Positions 1-9,320 are shown, numbered from the stretch's first letter. The stretch: 54,484 nt of DNA from CALCCV01 sp964388665 (GCA_964388665.1 CAYMBJ010000021.1:1-54484), one strand, 5' to 3'. Program-made: numbers and translations. The notes: a model not told the origin generated them from the letters alone.

Positions 1-303
1 GCACTTCATACGCAGCATAAGTATGTCCACTAGCAAATGGCCTGGTCAGTAATTGATCCCTAGCTTGTTATAAAGTTACATAGGGTTACATTTGGCGGAT
101 CAGAGGCCAGATCGATACCAATGGGCGCTGGGACTCGGGCTTAAACAGTTTCTCTGGGAGCAAGTATACCCTTCATTTCTAGAATTTTCTCATTAAAGCC
201 TTTCGAAGGTTTAGAGGATTTTTATGCTCTGATCGGTGGCGCCAGAGTTTTATGACCCAAGTCCTCTTGACTCTCACCTAGGACTGGCAGAATCCTATTT
301 CCC
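1..303. other. Left-edge non-coding stretch upstream of an amino-acid ABC operon
   Basis: I see no convincing reading frame, RNA gene or terminator here. The stretch is AT-leaning and holds a short imperfect direct repeat (GTTACAT at about 75-97). It presumably carries the promoter of the amino-acid importer that begins at 304, but no clear -35/-10 pair can be picked by eye. Confidence 0.4.
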
Positions 304-1038
304 GTGAAACTGGTTGAAGCTCATCAAATTTCAAAATCCTATGGAAGCTTGCAAGTCCTTAAGCAAGTCTCGTTGAGTGCGAATAAAGGGGATGTCATCT
401 CTTTGATAGGACGCAGTGGATCGGGAAAAAGCACCCTGCTGCGCTGTTTGAACCTTCTTGAATATCCAGATAGCGGCGAAATTCGCTTTGACGACAAACC
501 TGTCAAAACTTCAGACACACACGGAGTTCGCGCTATGCGCCGCCAAGTGGGAATGATTTTTCAACAATTCCATCTTTGGTCGGACCTGTCTGTCCACAGA
601 AACCTTACCCTAGCACCACTGAAAGTACTTGGTCTCTCCAAGGCAGAGGCCAATGAAAGGGCTGAGCACTACTTAAATAAAGTTGGGCTAGGAGAAAAAA
701 TGCAGGCTTTTCCGAGTCAACTATCCGGTGGGCAACAGCAACGAGTGGCAATTGCTCGGGCCTTGATGATGGAGCCAAAGGCCCTGCTGTTGGATGAGCC
801 TACATCTGCGCTTGACCCTGATTTGGTTCGCGAAGTGGCAAAGGTTATCGAGATGCTCGCACAAGATGGTAGAACCTTGATTTTGGCAACTCATGAGATT
901 CCATTTGTTATGAATATTTCTCACCGAATTCACTTTTTGGAACATGGAGAGATCTCTTTCTCTGGAACACCTGAAGATTTTCGCTCCGATGGAATCAAGG
1001 AGTCCTTGAGAGCTTTTTTGTATGGATCAAAGCACTAA
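304..1038 (+). CDS. Polar amino-acid ABC transporter, ATP-binding subunit
   Basis: This 244-residue cytoplasmic ATPase energises uptake of a polar amino acid. It has a Walker A motif (GRSGSGKST, about residues 36-44), a Q-loop (IFQQFH), the signature LSGGQQQR, Walker B (ALLLDEPTSALDP) and the switch histidine (ATHEIPF). Length and motifs match the HisP/GlnQ/ArtP group. The start is GTG with only a weak ribosome binding site, and no better upstream start exists in frame. It is followed by a binding protein and two permeases on the same strand, so the operon encodes a complete importer. The substrate cannot be fixed from sequence; Lys/Arg/His-type or Gln-type amino acids are the usual options. 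Confidence 0.93.
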   Translation: MKLVEAHQISKSYGSLQVLKQVSLSANKGDVISLIGRSGSGKSTLLRCLNLLEYPDSGEIRFDDKPVKTSDTHGVRAMRRQVGMIFQQFHLWSDLSVHRNLTLAPLKVLGLSKAEANERAEHYLNKVGLGEKMQAFPSQLSGGQQQRVAIARALMMEPKALLLDEPTSALDPDLVREVAKVIEMLAQDGRTLILATHEIPFVMNISHRIHFLEHGEISFSGTPEDFRSDGIKESLRAFLYGSKH

Positions 1039-1073
1039 ATTCAATATATATAGATTTAAAGGAGAAACTCCAA

Positions 1074-1865
1074 ATGCAAAAAAAAGTGATTTTTCAAACT
1101 TTGGCCGCGGCCGCCTTATTCTTTTTTTCCGGACACGCTGGCCATGCTGCAAAAGCTTCATTACCGGTATTGAAAGTGGGAAGTGAAGGCGCCTATATGC
1201 CTTTTAACTACTTGGATGAAAAAGGCAATGTTCAAGGCTTTGATATTGAAATATCCAAGGCCATTTGCGCAGAAATAAATATGAAATGTGAATTTGTCAC
1301 GCAAGAGTGGAACGGAATTATTCCCGGCCTGCTAGCCAAACGCTACGATGCCATTGTTGCAGGAATGGCTGCCACTGACGAGCGAAGGAAGCAAGTCGAC
1401 TTTACAGACACATATTTTAAGTCGCCTGTGTATTTGGTTGGAAAAAAAGGTACGAAGATAGAAAATTTCACCACTGACCTCAAGGGATTGAAAATAGGGG
1501 TTCAGCGGGGAACTACACATGCTAACTTTGCAGTGAGCAAGTTTAAAAACTCCACTGTGAAACAATATGACAATCAAGAGGCTGCAAATCTAGATTTAAA
1601 ATCCAAACGATTGGATCTGGTTCTTGCAGAATCTGCAGTCATGTCTTTTTGGATGGACAAAAATGGTGAAGATCAATTTTCCTTTGTAGGCCCACAACTT
1701 GATGTGGGTGAAGACGCGAAGATATTTGGTGAGGGCGCAAACATTGCCCTAAGAAAAGACAGCACAGATCTAAAATCAAAAATAAATAAGGCCTTGGCCG
1801 CCCTAAAGGCCAATGGCAAGTATGATAAAATCAAAGCGCAGTTCTTTGGTAGCATTCCTCAGTAG
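1074..1865 (+). CDS. Periplasmic amino-acid-binding protein of ABC importer
   Basis: This 263-residue exported protein has a signal peptide (Lys-rich start, hydrophobic core, likely cut after about residue 25) and the SBP_bac_3 fold. Family landmarks are visible: VGSEGAYMPFNYLDEKG near the mature N terminus, then GFDIEISKAI, and AATDERRKQVDFTDTYF in the middle. It should bind the amino acid in the periplasm and hand it to the two permeases that follow. An AAAGGAG ribosome binding site precedes the ATG. It lies 35 bases after the ATPase gene. The closest functional families are the Lys/Arg/Orn and His binding proteins, but specificity is not readable with confidence. Confidence 0.92.
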   Translation: MQKKVIFQTLAAAALFFFSGHAGHAAKASLPVLKVGSEGAYMPFNYLDEKGNVQGFDIEISKAICAEINMKCEFVTQEWNGIIPGLLAKRYDAIVAGMAATDERRKQVDFTDTYFKSPVYLVGKKGTKIENFTTDLKGLKIGVQRGTTHANFAVSKFKNSTVKQYDNQEAANLDLKSKRLDLVLAESAVMSFWMDKNGEDQFSFVGPQLDVGEDAKIFGEGANIALRKDSTDLKSKINKALAALKANGKYDKIKAQFFGSIPQ

Positions 1866-1908
1866 CTAGTGAGTTACAGTAGAAAATTACTTTTCAGGTT
1901 ATTATAAT

Positions 1909-2589
1909 TTGACCTCGGTTCTCGAGTACCAATCTATTTTACTTTCAGGAGCAGGGGTGACCTTAGCCGTCGCTCTGTGCTCCTATGCGATATCATTGCT
2001 TTTGGCCTTTTTCTTTTTATTTTTGAGAAAAAATGTTAGCCGACCACTTCAAAAGGCGATTGATTTTTATCCACAAATTTTTCGCAGTCTCCCAGAGCTG
2101 CTCATCATTTTCTTTCTGTTTTATGGATCAGGATTTTTATTAAGTAAGATTTTCGATGCCGAAATCAATCCGAGTCCACTCATATCCGGAGTGTTCGCCT
2201 TATCTGCAGTCTATTCTGCCTTTTTGTTCGAGACCTTGCGTGGTGCGCAGCAGGCTCTTGCCGCAGGAGAAACCACGGCAGCAGAGGCCATAGGACTCAG
2301 TCCATTCCAAATTTTTGTTTATATACAGTGGCCCACAATTTGGCGAGTGGCATTGCCCTCTCTCGGAAATCTCTGGCTCAGTCTCATCAAGGAAACCGCT
2401 TTGATCTCTATCATAGGCCTCTCAGATCTTATGCGCGCCGCGACCATCACCTCACAAGCCACCCAACTCCCATTTACGACATTTTTTTTGGTGTCGCTGA
2501 TGTATCTATCCATAACTCTTATTTCTATTTTAATGCAGAATCTACTGATAGCTCGATTCTCCAAAGGCAAGGCACGAGCTCATGTTTGA
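1909..2589 (+). CDS. Amino-acid ABC transporter permease (HisQ/ArtQ type)
   Basis: This 226-residue inner-membrane permease has about five transmembrane segments. The cytoplasmic EAA loop, which docks on the ATPase, is visible as EAIGLSPFQIFVYIQWP around residues 125-141. The start is a TTG, with a weak TCAGG ribosome binding site upstream. The stop overlaps the start of the next permease by 8 bases, so the two are probably translationally coupled and form a heterodimeric channel. Confidence 0.9.
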   Translation: MTSVLEYQSILLSGAGVTLAVALCSYAISLLLAFFFLFLRKNVSRPLQKAIDFYPQIFRSLPELLIIFFLFYGSGFLLSKIFDAEINPSPLISGVFALSAVYSAFLFETLRGAQQALAAGETTAAEAIGLSPFQIFVYIQWPTIWRVALPSLGNLWLSLIKETALISIIGLSDLMRAATITSQATQLPFTTFFLVSLMYLSITLISILMQNLLIARFSKGKARAHV

Positions 2590-3265
2590 TTTTTCTATAT
2601 TTCAAAACTGTATTGATAAACTTCTGGAAGCCATCCCGATGACTCTGGAGATTAGTTTTTTTTCTGCCTTCTTGGGGTTGGCGCTGGCGATCGCATTCTA
2701 TCTTGTTCGAACTCATTTTCCGAGAACTCTTGGAGTTGCCGTTCATGGAATCACATTTTTCTTTCGGGGGACTCCGCTTTTACTGCAATTATTTTTGGTC
2801 TATTTTGGGATGGGGCAGTTTTCGGACACCTTAGATGACTGGGGTTTATGGACTTACTTTCGCGAACCCTATTTTTGCGCTGTTTTCACACTCGTGTTAA
2901 ACACGGCATCCTATTCTTGTGAAATCATTTCTTCCGCTGCCAGCGCCCTTAATAAGCATGACTGGGAATCTGGAATCTCTCTCGGTCTTTCAAGATTTCA
3001 AACTTTCTTTTATATTCAATCTCGAAAATTCTTAAAGGTCTTCCTACCGGCCTACAACAACGAAATCATCTTGCTCCTGAAGGCCAGCAGCCTATGCAGC
3101 ACAATCACGGTTATGGAAATAATGGATATGACAAAAAACCTGCTGACACAAACCTATGCCCCCATTGAGGTCTTTGCAGCCAGCGGCCTCGTGTACTTTG
3201 TCATCATCTTTACAATTTCTAGAGTTTTCCAATTGCTCGAAAAGAAACTACTAAAGATCAGCTAA
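2582..3265 (+). CDS. Amino-acid ABC transporter permease (HisM/ArtM type)
   Basis: This second permease has 227 residues. It shows the typical N-terminal motif (LEAIPMTLEIS, FFFRGTPLLLQL) and a degenerate EAA loop (SGISLGLSRFQTFFYIQ). Together with the upstream permease it would form the membrane channel of the importer. It starts inside the preceding gene (8-base overlap) and ends the operon. No strong terminator hairpin is visible in the short convergent gap before the next gene. Confidence 0.9.
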   Translation: MFDFSIFQNCIDKLLEAIPMTLEISFFSAFLGLALAIAFYLVRTHFPRTLGVAVHGITFFFRGTPLLLQLFLVYFGMGQFSDTLDDWGLWTYFREPYFCAVFTLVLNTASYSCEIISSAASALNKHDWESGISLGLSRFQTFFYIQSRKFLKVFLPAYNNEIILLLKASSLCSTITVMEIMDMTKNLLTQTYAPIEVFAASGLVYFVIIFTISRVFQLLEKKLLKIS

Positions 3266-3342
3266 CTTAAAAAATCTGCGAACACAGTATAACTTGGAGC
3301 AAGAACTACGCAAGTCAATCAACTGTATTAGAATTTCCTTTA

Positions 3343-5091
3343 CTATTGCGTGGTTGAATCAATCGGATTGCCCCTTGTGCCCGGACCTTCTGAGTGACCT
3401 GAGCACGCACTTTCCAGGATTACGCCAGCATGGAATCTCGCATCTGCGCCAATGTCATTACATCCCACGGTTTCGGCACTCACGACTATGTCCAACTCTC
3501 CGTCGCTCGTTTGCGGATACACAAAAAAGTAGTGACTGTCCTCTGTCAATTGAGTTCGATTATTTTCAAAATCGTAAATCCCTGATCCAAAACTTAAGTT
3601 GTCAAGTTGACTCACTCCTTCGATGCGATGGGGCTCAATCGTCATGGGGATGTATTCCATGCGATCATTGACAACCTCGTCATCTTGATTCAAATATATG
3701 TCCAATTGATTTTCACCAGTGTAACAAGCGACCACCTTCGTATCTGCAAACAAATTGTCTCTCAGGCTTCCGTAGCACCAGTAAACAAGATTGCCTTTCT
3801 TTACTGGTACAAAACCCATTTTACGTCCATCTTTCATTTGATAGACTATCAAAAACGACTTGTGATTGCTTAATCCCAATTGGCGAGAGTCTTTTGGCAT
3901 CGCCAGTTTAAGCTGGCTACCTATAGATTTGTCTTTATCAAAATCCAATTCCAGTGGCGATACAGTCAACTTTCGCTCACTAGACAGGCCCCTATTGAAA
4001 GAGGCCTTCATTGTCGGCAACACAATTTCGGTATTAGCACAGCACTTATCGGAGTACAGACCGCACTCTTCTAAGGCAGAAATATACCGCTTATCTTCTT
4101 CGCCTTTGGCGTTAGTATTTTTCTCTTCATCTTGGATTCCGCACTTTTTCGATACAGTTCCAAGCGGAACCTGACTGAGAAACATTTGAATTCCCTGTTT
4201 CAGCAGATAACAACTATCTCTCAACTTTGAAAAATATCTTTTTTGTGGCTCGGTAAAGGTAGAACTCTGGTTGTATACCTCTTGCCGCCACGCCAAATTA
4301 ACATTGGAGCAGAGAGTCTGCATTTCCATGATCTCATTTCGAATTTCCTCTGTAGAAAACTGAGCGATGACCTCCTCTTTATAAGTAATTTCATCAATTA
4401 TTTTTTGTTTAAGTGCCTCTCCACAAGAAAAGGAATTCTCGCCTGGTCCATGAAATTCGCGATCAGCACAGACCTCTTGACCAAAGACCTTGCAAATCAA
4501 CCCAGGATATTTCGAACCCTGTGGGTTTGTATCACACGTCCTTTCCTCCGGGCGATCACAACTAAGAGTTTGACCGCTAAATGTTGCAGGAACCAGTTGA
4601 AGATTATGAACACAAGTAAATTTCTCAACACCAGAACTCGAGGCACCAAAATTCGCTAACGCTTCGGCTGCGAAAGCCTGGGAGTACCACGGCCAGCTCA
4701 AAATGTTAGGTCGCTGACTCACTTTGCGACCAAATTCCTTCTGTATTTTAGCCTGAGTTTGAAGAAAGGCAATGCCATCGAACATTAGATTTTTGATCTT
4801 TGTCTTATTTTTATTTTTAAAATCAAGCTTCGTAAGTGGGCGCATTTTGGCGTTGCCAATTGCGATATTGCGCGCTTCACGCAGACTCTTGGGTCGACTA
4901 TCTCGAAACATTTTCATCTTGATAAATGGCCTTTTGTCGCTAAATTTGGCTGTCATTTTCAATCGATCAGAATGAGTCCGCCTCGAACCAACTCCTGCGC
5001 TATTCTTCGCCGCCAAGCTAGAGTGACACATCTCACCTGCAAAAATTGTAAGAAAAACTATAACAAGAGTATTTCTACTATCATACATCAT
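3343..5091 (-). CDS. Exported protein of unknown function with many cysteines
   Basis: This 582-residue protein is not one I recognise. It begins with a signal peptide (hydrophobic stretch LVIVFLTIFA, likely cut near residue 28), so it should be periplasmic or secreted. More than a dozen cysteines are spread through the mature part, including a CCANTE motif, which suggests disulfide bonds. The first 100 residues of the mature chain are very basic (many Lys/Arg), while the C-terminal half looks like a beta-rich globular domain. Two adjacent ATG codons follow a GAGG ribosome binding site. It is convergent with the ABC importer and leads a minus-strand gene; the neighbours give no functional hint. 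Confidence 0.75.
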   Translation of the reverse strand: MMYDSRNTLVIVFLTIFAGEMCHSSLAAKNSAGVGSRRTHSDRLKMTAKFSDKRPFIKMKMFRDSRPKSLREARNIAIGNAKMRPLTKLDFKNKNKTKIKNLMFDGIAFLQTQAKIQKEFGRKVSQRPNILSWPWYSQAFAAEALANFGASSSGVEKFTCVHNLQLVPATFSGQTLSCDRPEERTCDTNPQGSKYPGLICKVFGQEVCADREFHGPGENSFSCGEALKQKIIDEITYKEEVIAQFSTEEIRNEIMEMQTLCSNVNLAWRQEVYNQSSTFTEPQKRYFSKLRDSCYLLKQGIQMFLSQVPLGTVSKKCGIQDEEKNTNAKGEEDKRYISALEECGLYSDKCCANTEIVLPTMKASFNRGLSSERKLTVSPLELDFDKDKSIGSQLKLAMPKDSRQLGLSNHKSFLIVYQMKDGRKMGFVPVKKGNLVYWCYGSLRDNLFADTKVVACYTGENQLDIYLNQDDEVVNDRMEYIPMTIEPHRIEGVSQLDNLSFGSGIYDFENNRTQLTEDSHYFFVYPQTSDGELDIVVSAETVGCNDIGADARFHAGVILESACSGHSEGPGTRGNPIDSTTQ

Positions 5092-5139
5092 TTACAAACC
5101 TCAATGCTCCTCGAGTTAAAAAAGTGAAGTTAATTTTCA

Positions 5140-5475
5140 TTAAGGTAGATACCTTTTCAAATCAGTCGCTCCGCCAATCAAAATTCCTTTGTGAAAAATC
5201 TGAGGGAAGGTGGGCCAACCGCTCCAAAGTTTGATGGCTAAGCGAAGCTTCCACTCCGAAAAGTAGCTACCATGGCAAATGTAAAAATAAGGAATGGATT
5301 TTGACTCCATATGCTTTCGTGCCTGCTGCACAACTGGATTTTGCTTCATTCCGACAACGACCCATTCATGATTTTTTATAGCATCTTGTACTTCTTTAAC
5401 GGTGCTTAAGTGGAAATTCTCAATAGCTTTCAGTGCATTTGCGTCTATTTTTGCCTCGTCTAATATTGGTCTCAT
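5140..5475 (-). CDS. Glutaredoxin-like protein lacking the active-site cysteine
   Basis: This 111-residue cytoplasmic protein resembles monothiol glutaredoxins (Grx4/GrxD type). The second half carries the hallmark GWPTFPQIFHKGILIGG (residues 86-102), with the cis-proline and the glutathione-binding GG turn. Where the CGFS or CxxC active site should stand, after VVVGMKQNP (39-47), the segment is replaced by VVQQARKH. The only cysteine (C67) sits elsewhere. I placed the start at the ATG preceded by AGGGAG, ten codons inside the longest frame. It could be a redox-inactive binding or adaptor protein. The fold assignment is firm at the C-terminal motif; loss of thiol chemistry is inferred from the missing Cys. 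Confidence 0.75.
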   Translation of the reverse strand: MRPILDEAKIDANALKAIENFHLSTVKEVQDAIKNHEWVVVGMKQNPVVQQARKHMESKSIPYFYICHGSYFSEWKLRLAIKLWSGWPTFPQIFHKGILIGGATDLKRYLP

Positions 5476-5516
5476 ATTCGCTCCCTGACGTTTGGAACCC
5501 ATTTAGGGGACAGGCT

Positions 5517-7295
5517 CTAAGAAAATTGTCTTTGCAACAACCTATAGTAGAGACCATTGACATCTTTGGCAAGGACATCGTGCTTTCCCTGCTGAACAAT
5601 ATGACCCCGATCGACAACTAAAATTTGGTCTGAGTTCTTAACCGTCGCCAAACGATGTGCTATGACCAAGGTTGTTCGAGATTGCATTAACCGATGAAGC
5701 GCCTGCTGAACCAAAGCTTCACTCTCAGTGTCCAAATTACTTGTGGCTTCGTCTAGAACGAGAATTTTTGGATCTTTTAAAATGGCCCTCGCAATCGCCA
5801 CCCTTTGCTTCTGTCCGCCTGATAGCTGAATGCCTTTTTCGCCCACCCGAGTTTGCATTCCTTCGGGAAAACTATCAATAAAATCCAGTGCGTTGGCATC
5901 AGCAGCCGCATTTCTAATTTCATCTACGGTTGCATCAGGTTTCCCATAACGTATATTTTCTAAAATTGTCGACGAAATCAAAACCGGTTCTTGCGAGACT
6001 ATACCGATCTGTTTTCGCAACCAGCTCAGGTTTAAGCTCTTTAAAGGGTGACCATCGAGGCAAATCTCGCCTGAAATGGGGTCATAAAATCGCGTCAGCA
6101 AGTGAGCGATTGTCGACTTGCCGCCACCCGAAGAGCCAACAAGTGCCACCATCTGACCAGGCCTAATTTCTAAATTGAGATCTTTTATTACTTCATGTTT
6201 CATCCGAGTGGGATAGGTAAAATTGACCGATTTAAATTGAATATGGCCTTTAACGGCAGACAGTGTATCTCCCTGATCTACTTCCTGTGGAGTCTGCTCT
6301 AGAGTTTCAAACACCCGAAGACTTGCGCCCACGCCCGACATGAGGTCACCCCATAGACTACCCAAACTCCCCACGCCAATGGCCACAATCATGAGGTACA
6401 ATAAAAATTGGGTCAGATCGCCGACTGTCATTTGCCGCTGAATGACCTCTCGGCCACCAAACCAAAGTACAAAGCAAATTGCTGCAAAACCAACAACCGT
6501 GGCTATTGTCATAAACTCAGTAATAGCTCTGACACGAAACCGAGCAAACTCCAAAGCCTGTAAAAGGGTCTCTCTGTATCGATTGATTTCATTTTGTTCT
6601 TGAACAAAAGACTTAACAGTTCTGATACCAAAAATTGTTTCCTCGGCAACTATGCTTGCCTCAGCTAAGGACGCTTGGAACTCCTTTGCATTCTTGCGTA
6701 TGCGCTTTCCAAAAACAGCCGCGGCCAGAGCGGTTGGGGGTATCAGCACCAGCATGATTAGGGAAAGCTTCCAAGAAGTATAAAACATAAACGCGAGCCC
6801 ACCCACCACCTGTCCAACATTTCGCAAAGTCATGGACACATTGACACTCACCGTATTCTGCAGGGTTGCGCAATCCGAAGACAGTCGACTCATCAATTCT
6901 CCGGTCCGATTAAAATCAAAGAATGAGACATCTTGTGATAAAATTTGACCAAAGAGTCTTTGTCTCAAGCCAATAACAATCTTTTCGCCAGCCATCGTAA
7001 ATAGGTAATAGCGAATGCTTCCCGCTATACTTTGCAAAAAAAAGGCAGAAAATAATATCAGGACCATCGGGAGCAAACGATCGGCGCGACGGGGCTCCAA
7101 AACATTGTCCACCATCCAACGGACAATCTGTGGATAGGCCAGGCCCGCGGCACTAGCAATAATCAAGAAAATAAAACCCCAAATCAAAGCGACTTTTTGC
7201 GGTTTTGCAATCAAAACCAAGCGGCGCCAGGTTTTGGCCCGAGCTTTAGATTGAGTTTTGCGAGTGAGTTTTCTGTTTCCTCTGCTTTTTTCCAT
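5517..7295 (-). CDS. ABC exporter, fused permease-ATPase (MsbA/multidrug type)
   Basis: This 592-residue half-transporter has an N-terminal six-helix membrane domain (about residues 35-325) and a C-terminal ATPase. In the ATPase are Walker A GSSGGGKST (about 387-395), the signature LSGGQKQR (about 491-498), Walker B ILVLDEATSNLD (about 511-522) and the H-loop AHRLATV. It should work as a homodimer in the inner membrane, exporting lipid (MsbA-like) or a drug/peptide; sequence alone does not decide. I prefer the ATG seven codons inside the longest frame, preceded by GAAAGG, over the upstream TTG. The glutaredoxin-like gene follows 41 bases downstream on the same strand. Confidence 0.92.
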   Translation of the reverse strand: MEKSRGNRKLTRKTQSKARAKTWRRLVLIAKPQKVALIWGFIFLIIASAAGLAYPQIVRWMVDNVLEPRRADRLLPMVLILFSAFFLQSIAGSIRYYLFTMAGEKIVIGLRQRLFGQILSQDVSFFDFNRTGELMSRLSSDCATLQNTVSVNVSMTLRNVGQVVGGLAFMFYTSWKLSLIMLVLIPPTALAAAVFGKRIRKNAKEFQASLAEASIVAEETIFGIRTVKSFVQEQNEINRYRETLLQALEFARFRVRAITEFMTIATVVGFAAICFVLWFGGREVIQRQMTVGDLTQFLLYLMIVAIGVGSLGSLWGDLMSGVGASLRVFETLEQTPQEVDQGDTLSAVKGHIQFKSVNFTYPTRMKHEVIKDLNLEIRPGQMVALVGSSGGGKSTIAHLLTRFYDPISGEICLDGHPLKSLNLSWLRKQIGIVSQEPVLISSTILENIRYGKPDATVDEIRNAAADANALDFIDSFPEGMQTRVGEKGIQLSGGQKQRVAIARAILKDPKILVLDEATSNLDTESEALVQQALHRLMQSRTTLVIAHRLATVKNSDQILVVDRGHIVQQGKHDVLAKDVNGLYYRLLQRQFS

Positions 7296-7361
7296 ATAGC
7301 CTTTCAAAACAACCAAATATGATCGATGATAGCCTGATATGGAAAAATTAGGTATTCATAG

Positions 7362-8084
7362 CTATATATTTGTAGGAACGAATGAGCTGTCTAAAATCCG
7401 CGTTTTGCTGCTATGGTAGATTGAAACGAGATCGAGTCCAAAGGCAATTAAAAATGTCACATCCCATGTACCTTCAAGGACATTAAAGATCGGTCCATCA
7501 TAGACAAAACTTCCATTAGAATAAAAAAAGCTACCAAATCTGGGAATATTCCAAGCAGCATGAAGAGCAAGTGGAAAAGCAATTGAGCCGCTTTTTATAA
7601 ACGCCCAGCTACAGGCTAAACCGAACAAGAACAGATTCAATAATGTTAGCGGCTGCAGGACAGACTGATTTGCAGGAATTTCATTAAAATAGTACAACAG
7701 AAAATGTCCCACTGAGAAGACCAAGGCGCACAGTATGCTTGCGAGGAGGACTGCTATCTTCCGTCTTCCGCAAAGGTGAATTACTGCGCGTAATAGCAGC
7801 GCTCGAAATACAATTTCTTCATTGAGAACTTGTAACAGTTGCAATAACGATTGAGGAAAAGCAGGGCCTCTTCTCAATTCGAGACCACCCTGCTGGGCCA
7901 ACACTGTAACCAAATTAGTGGAAACACCGAAAAAGACTCCAAACAGCAGGAAACTGCATAGAATTTCACCTCGCTTCATTTTCAATCCTAACAATGTCAG
8001 CGCAGAGGAACCGAAAACCCACAACCCAAGTAAAATAATGAAACCCGAAGCCGCCAGAAATCGCCGTGGATATTGAATGTACAA
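7362..8084 (-). CDS. CPBP-family intramembrane glutamic protease
   Basis: This 240-residue polytopic membrane protein belongs to the CPBP (Abi/Rce1-like) proteases. The three catalytic motifs are intact: NEEIVFRALLLR (E89, E90, R94), FSVGH (H127) and HAAWN (H175, N179). CPBP enzymes process CAAX-type, bacteriocin-related or C-terminal sorting signals; myxosortase-like enzymes for Cys-containing C-terminal tails are in this superfamily. A subtilase with just such a tail lies about 2 kb away on the same strand (10043-11674). The longest frame starts at a TTG without a clear ribosome binding site, so the true N terminus is uncertain. The gene is divergent from the RDD gene, and the spacer holds a 13-G tract. 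Confidence 0.85.
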   Translation of the reverse strand: MYIQYPRRFLAASGFIILLGLWVFGSSALTLLGLKMKRGEILCSFLLFGVFFGVSTNLVTVLAQQGGLELRRGPAFPQSLLQLLQVLNEEIVFRALLLRAVIHLCGRRKIAVLLASILCALVFSVGHFLLYYFNEIPANQSVLQPLTLLNLFLFGLACSWAFIKSGSIAFPLALHAAWNIPRFGSFFYSNGSFVYDGPIFNVLEGTWDVTFLIAFGLDLVSIYHSSKTRILDSSFVPTNI

Positions 8085-8125
8085 AAACTTTTTGGTAGGT
8101 TTGCCACTTCATTGACAAGATCTTC

Positions 8126-8138
8126 GGGGGGGGGGGGG
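8126..8138 (+). repeat. Homopolymeric tract of 13 G between divergent genes
   Basis: Thirteen consecutive G residues lie 46 bases before the likely ATG of the RDD gene and about 42 bases upstream of the CPBP gene start. A TTGACA hexamer sits at 8112-8117, just before the tract. Tracts of this length slip during replication in many bacteria and can switch expression. It could also be a sequencing or assembly error. Confidence 0.9.
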
Positions 8139-8183
8139 AATTTGGCGGACGGAAAGACTAGCAGTACCATATACTTCTCAAAA

Positions 8184-9320
8184 ATGTCTCAAAGCGACCT
8201 AGTGGGCACTTTGGATAGAATCAACAGAGATAGATTCCCAGCAAATTATGCAGCCTGCGTTGCTGAAATTCGGCACAGAAAAGACAAGGGCAGCTGGGAT
8301 GAAGCTCAAGCGCAATTTCCTCAGGGAAATCAAGTGCCAAAACTGCTTGCTGGCGTTTGGATAAGAGTCGCTGCTGATATCATTGACCTAGCAATTCTTT
8401 GGGCTTTCGCGTTTGCTCTCAGTCTTGGAATGGAAAGTTGGTTTGTGATGATAGGCGAGACCGGCGTTTGGTTTGGCCTAATGGTTTCCATCGCTTATTT
8501 CGTACCCTCCCAAAGCGGGTTCGGTAATGGTCAAAGCTTGGGTAAGTGGCTATTGGGCATTCAGGTTTTGGACATAAACGGGCAGCTGCTCACTTTGAAA
8601 AAATCATTCTTACGATATCTGACTATCGCGTTCGTTGGCTACTTCGGCGTCTTCACTGGTATCGCCAATTCTATAGTGGGTTCAGCACTGTCTACGTTCG
8701 TAGGTTCAATTTTAAATTCACTGTGGTTCATCGCTCTTGTTGGCTGCTACTTGCTGATTCCACTTCACCCACTGAAACGTGGACTCCATGACTTGATCGC
8801 TGATTCGATAGTAGTATACCGAGATCGATACAATGCTGCGGCCCTCGCTGAGCTGAACAATCCGGCGAAGACGAAGAGGGCATTTGGCATAGTTGGAGTC
8901 GTATCTGCGGTTATTGTCGTCCTTGGATTATGGAGTATCGCAGCGATCACAGAGATTTTTGACATGGCGACCATGCAGGACGTTCAGGCCAAGCTGGAGT
9001 CCACAGGACAATTTAGTGGCACTAGAGTGACGAGTCATTTTGTGTCGACCAAATCTGGCACCACTCGAGCGATCATTGTTCATGCATTTGTCGGCGGTCC
9101 ACTAGATCAGACACGAGAGGACCTTAAGCCGTTATTTGACCTTGCTTTTCAGACAGTTCGTGACCAGATTAAGGATCTATCTTCGTATGATAATCTACGT
9201 GTCGGTCTCCGGTTTGGCTATTTTCTAGGTATTCGAATGAGATTAATGACTCTATTTCAGGAGGAAAACCCAAGTCATCCCGGAGGGCGAAAAGATGCGG
9301 GCTCAAGCTCCAACTTTTAA
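8184..9320 (+). CDS. RDD-family integral membrane protein
   Basis: This 378-residue protein has an N-terminal cytoplasmic segment (IDRDRFP-like, here INRDRFPANYAACVAEI) typical of a subset of RDD proteins. The RDD domain follows, starting RVAADIIDLAIL, with about three to four transmembrane helices. A further single helix lies near residue 245, and then comes a roughly 130-residue soluble C-terminal domain that I do not recognise. RDD proteins are membrane proteins of mostly unknown role, some linked to ion transport. The frame is open further upstream to a TTG at 8073 and would then read through the 13-G tract. The match of the region after the ATG at 8184 to other RDD proteins makes that ATG the better start. 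Confidence 0.75.
   Translation: MSQSDLVGTLDRINRDRFPANYAACVAEIRHRKDKGSWDEAQAQFPQGNQVPKLLAGVWIRVAADIIDLAILWAFAFALSLGMESWFVMIGETGVWFGLMVSIAYFVPSQSGFGNGQSLGKWLLGIQVLDINGQLLTLKKSFLRYLTIAFVGYFGVFTGIANSIVGSALSTFVGSILNSLWFIALVGCYLLIPLHPLKRGLHDLIADSIVVYRDRYNAAALAELNNPAKTKRAFGIVGVVSAVIVVLGLWSIAAITEIFDMATMQDVQAKLESTGQFSGTRVTSHFVSTKSGTTRAIIVHAFVGGPLDQTREDLKPLFDLAFQTVRDQIKDLSSYDNLRVGLRFGYFLGIRMRLMTLFQEENPSHPGGRKDAGSSSNF

Noticed and set aside
8073..8183. An upstream TTG extension of the RDD protein through the 13-G tract
   Set aside because: The extension has no ribosome binding site and reads a low-complexity Gly run. Similarity to other RDD proteins begins after the ATG at 8184.
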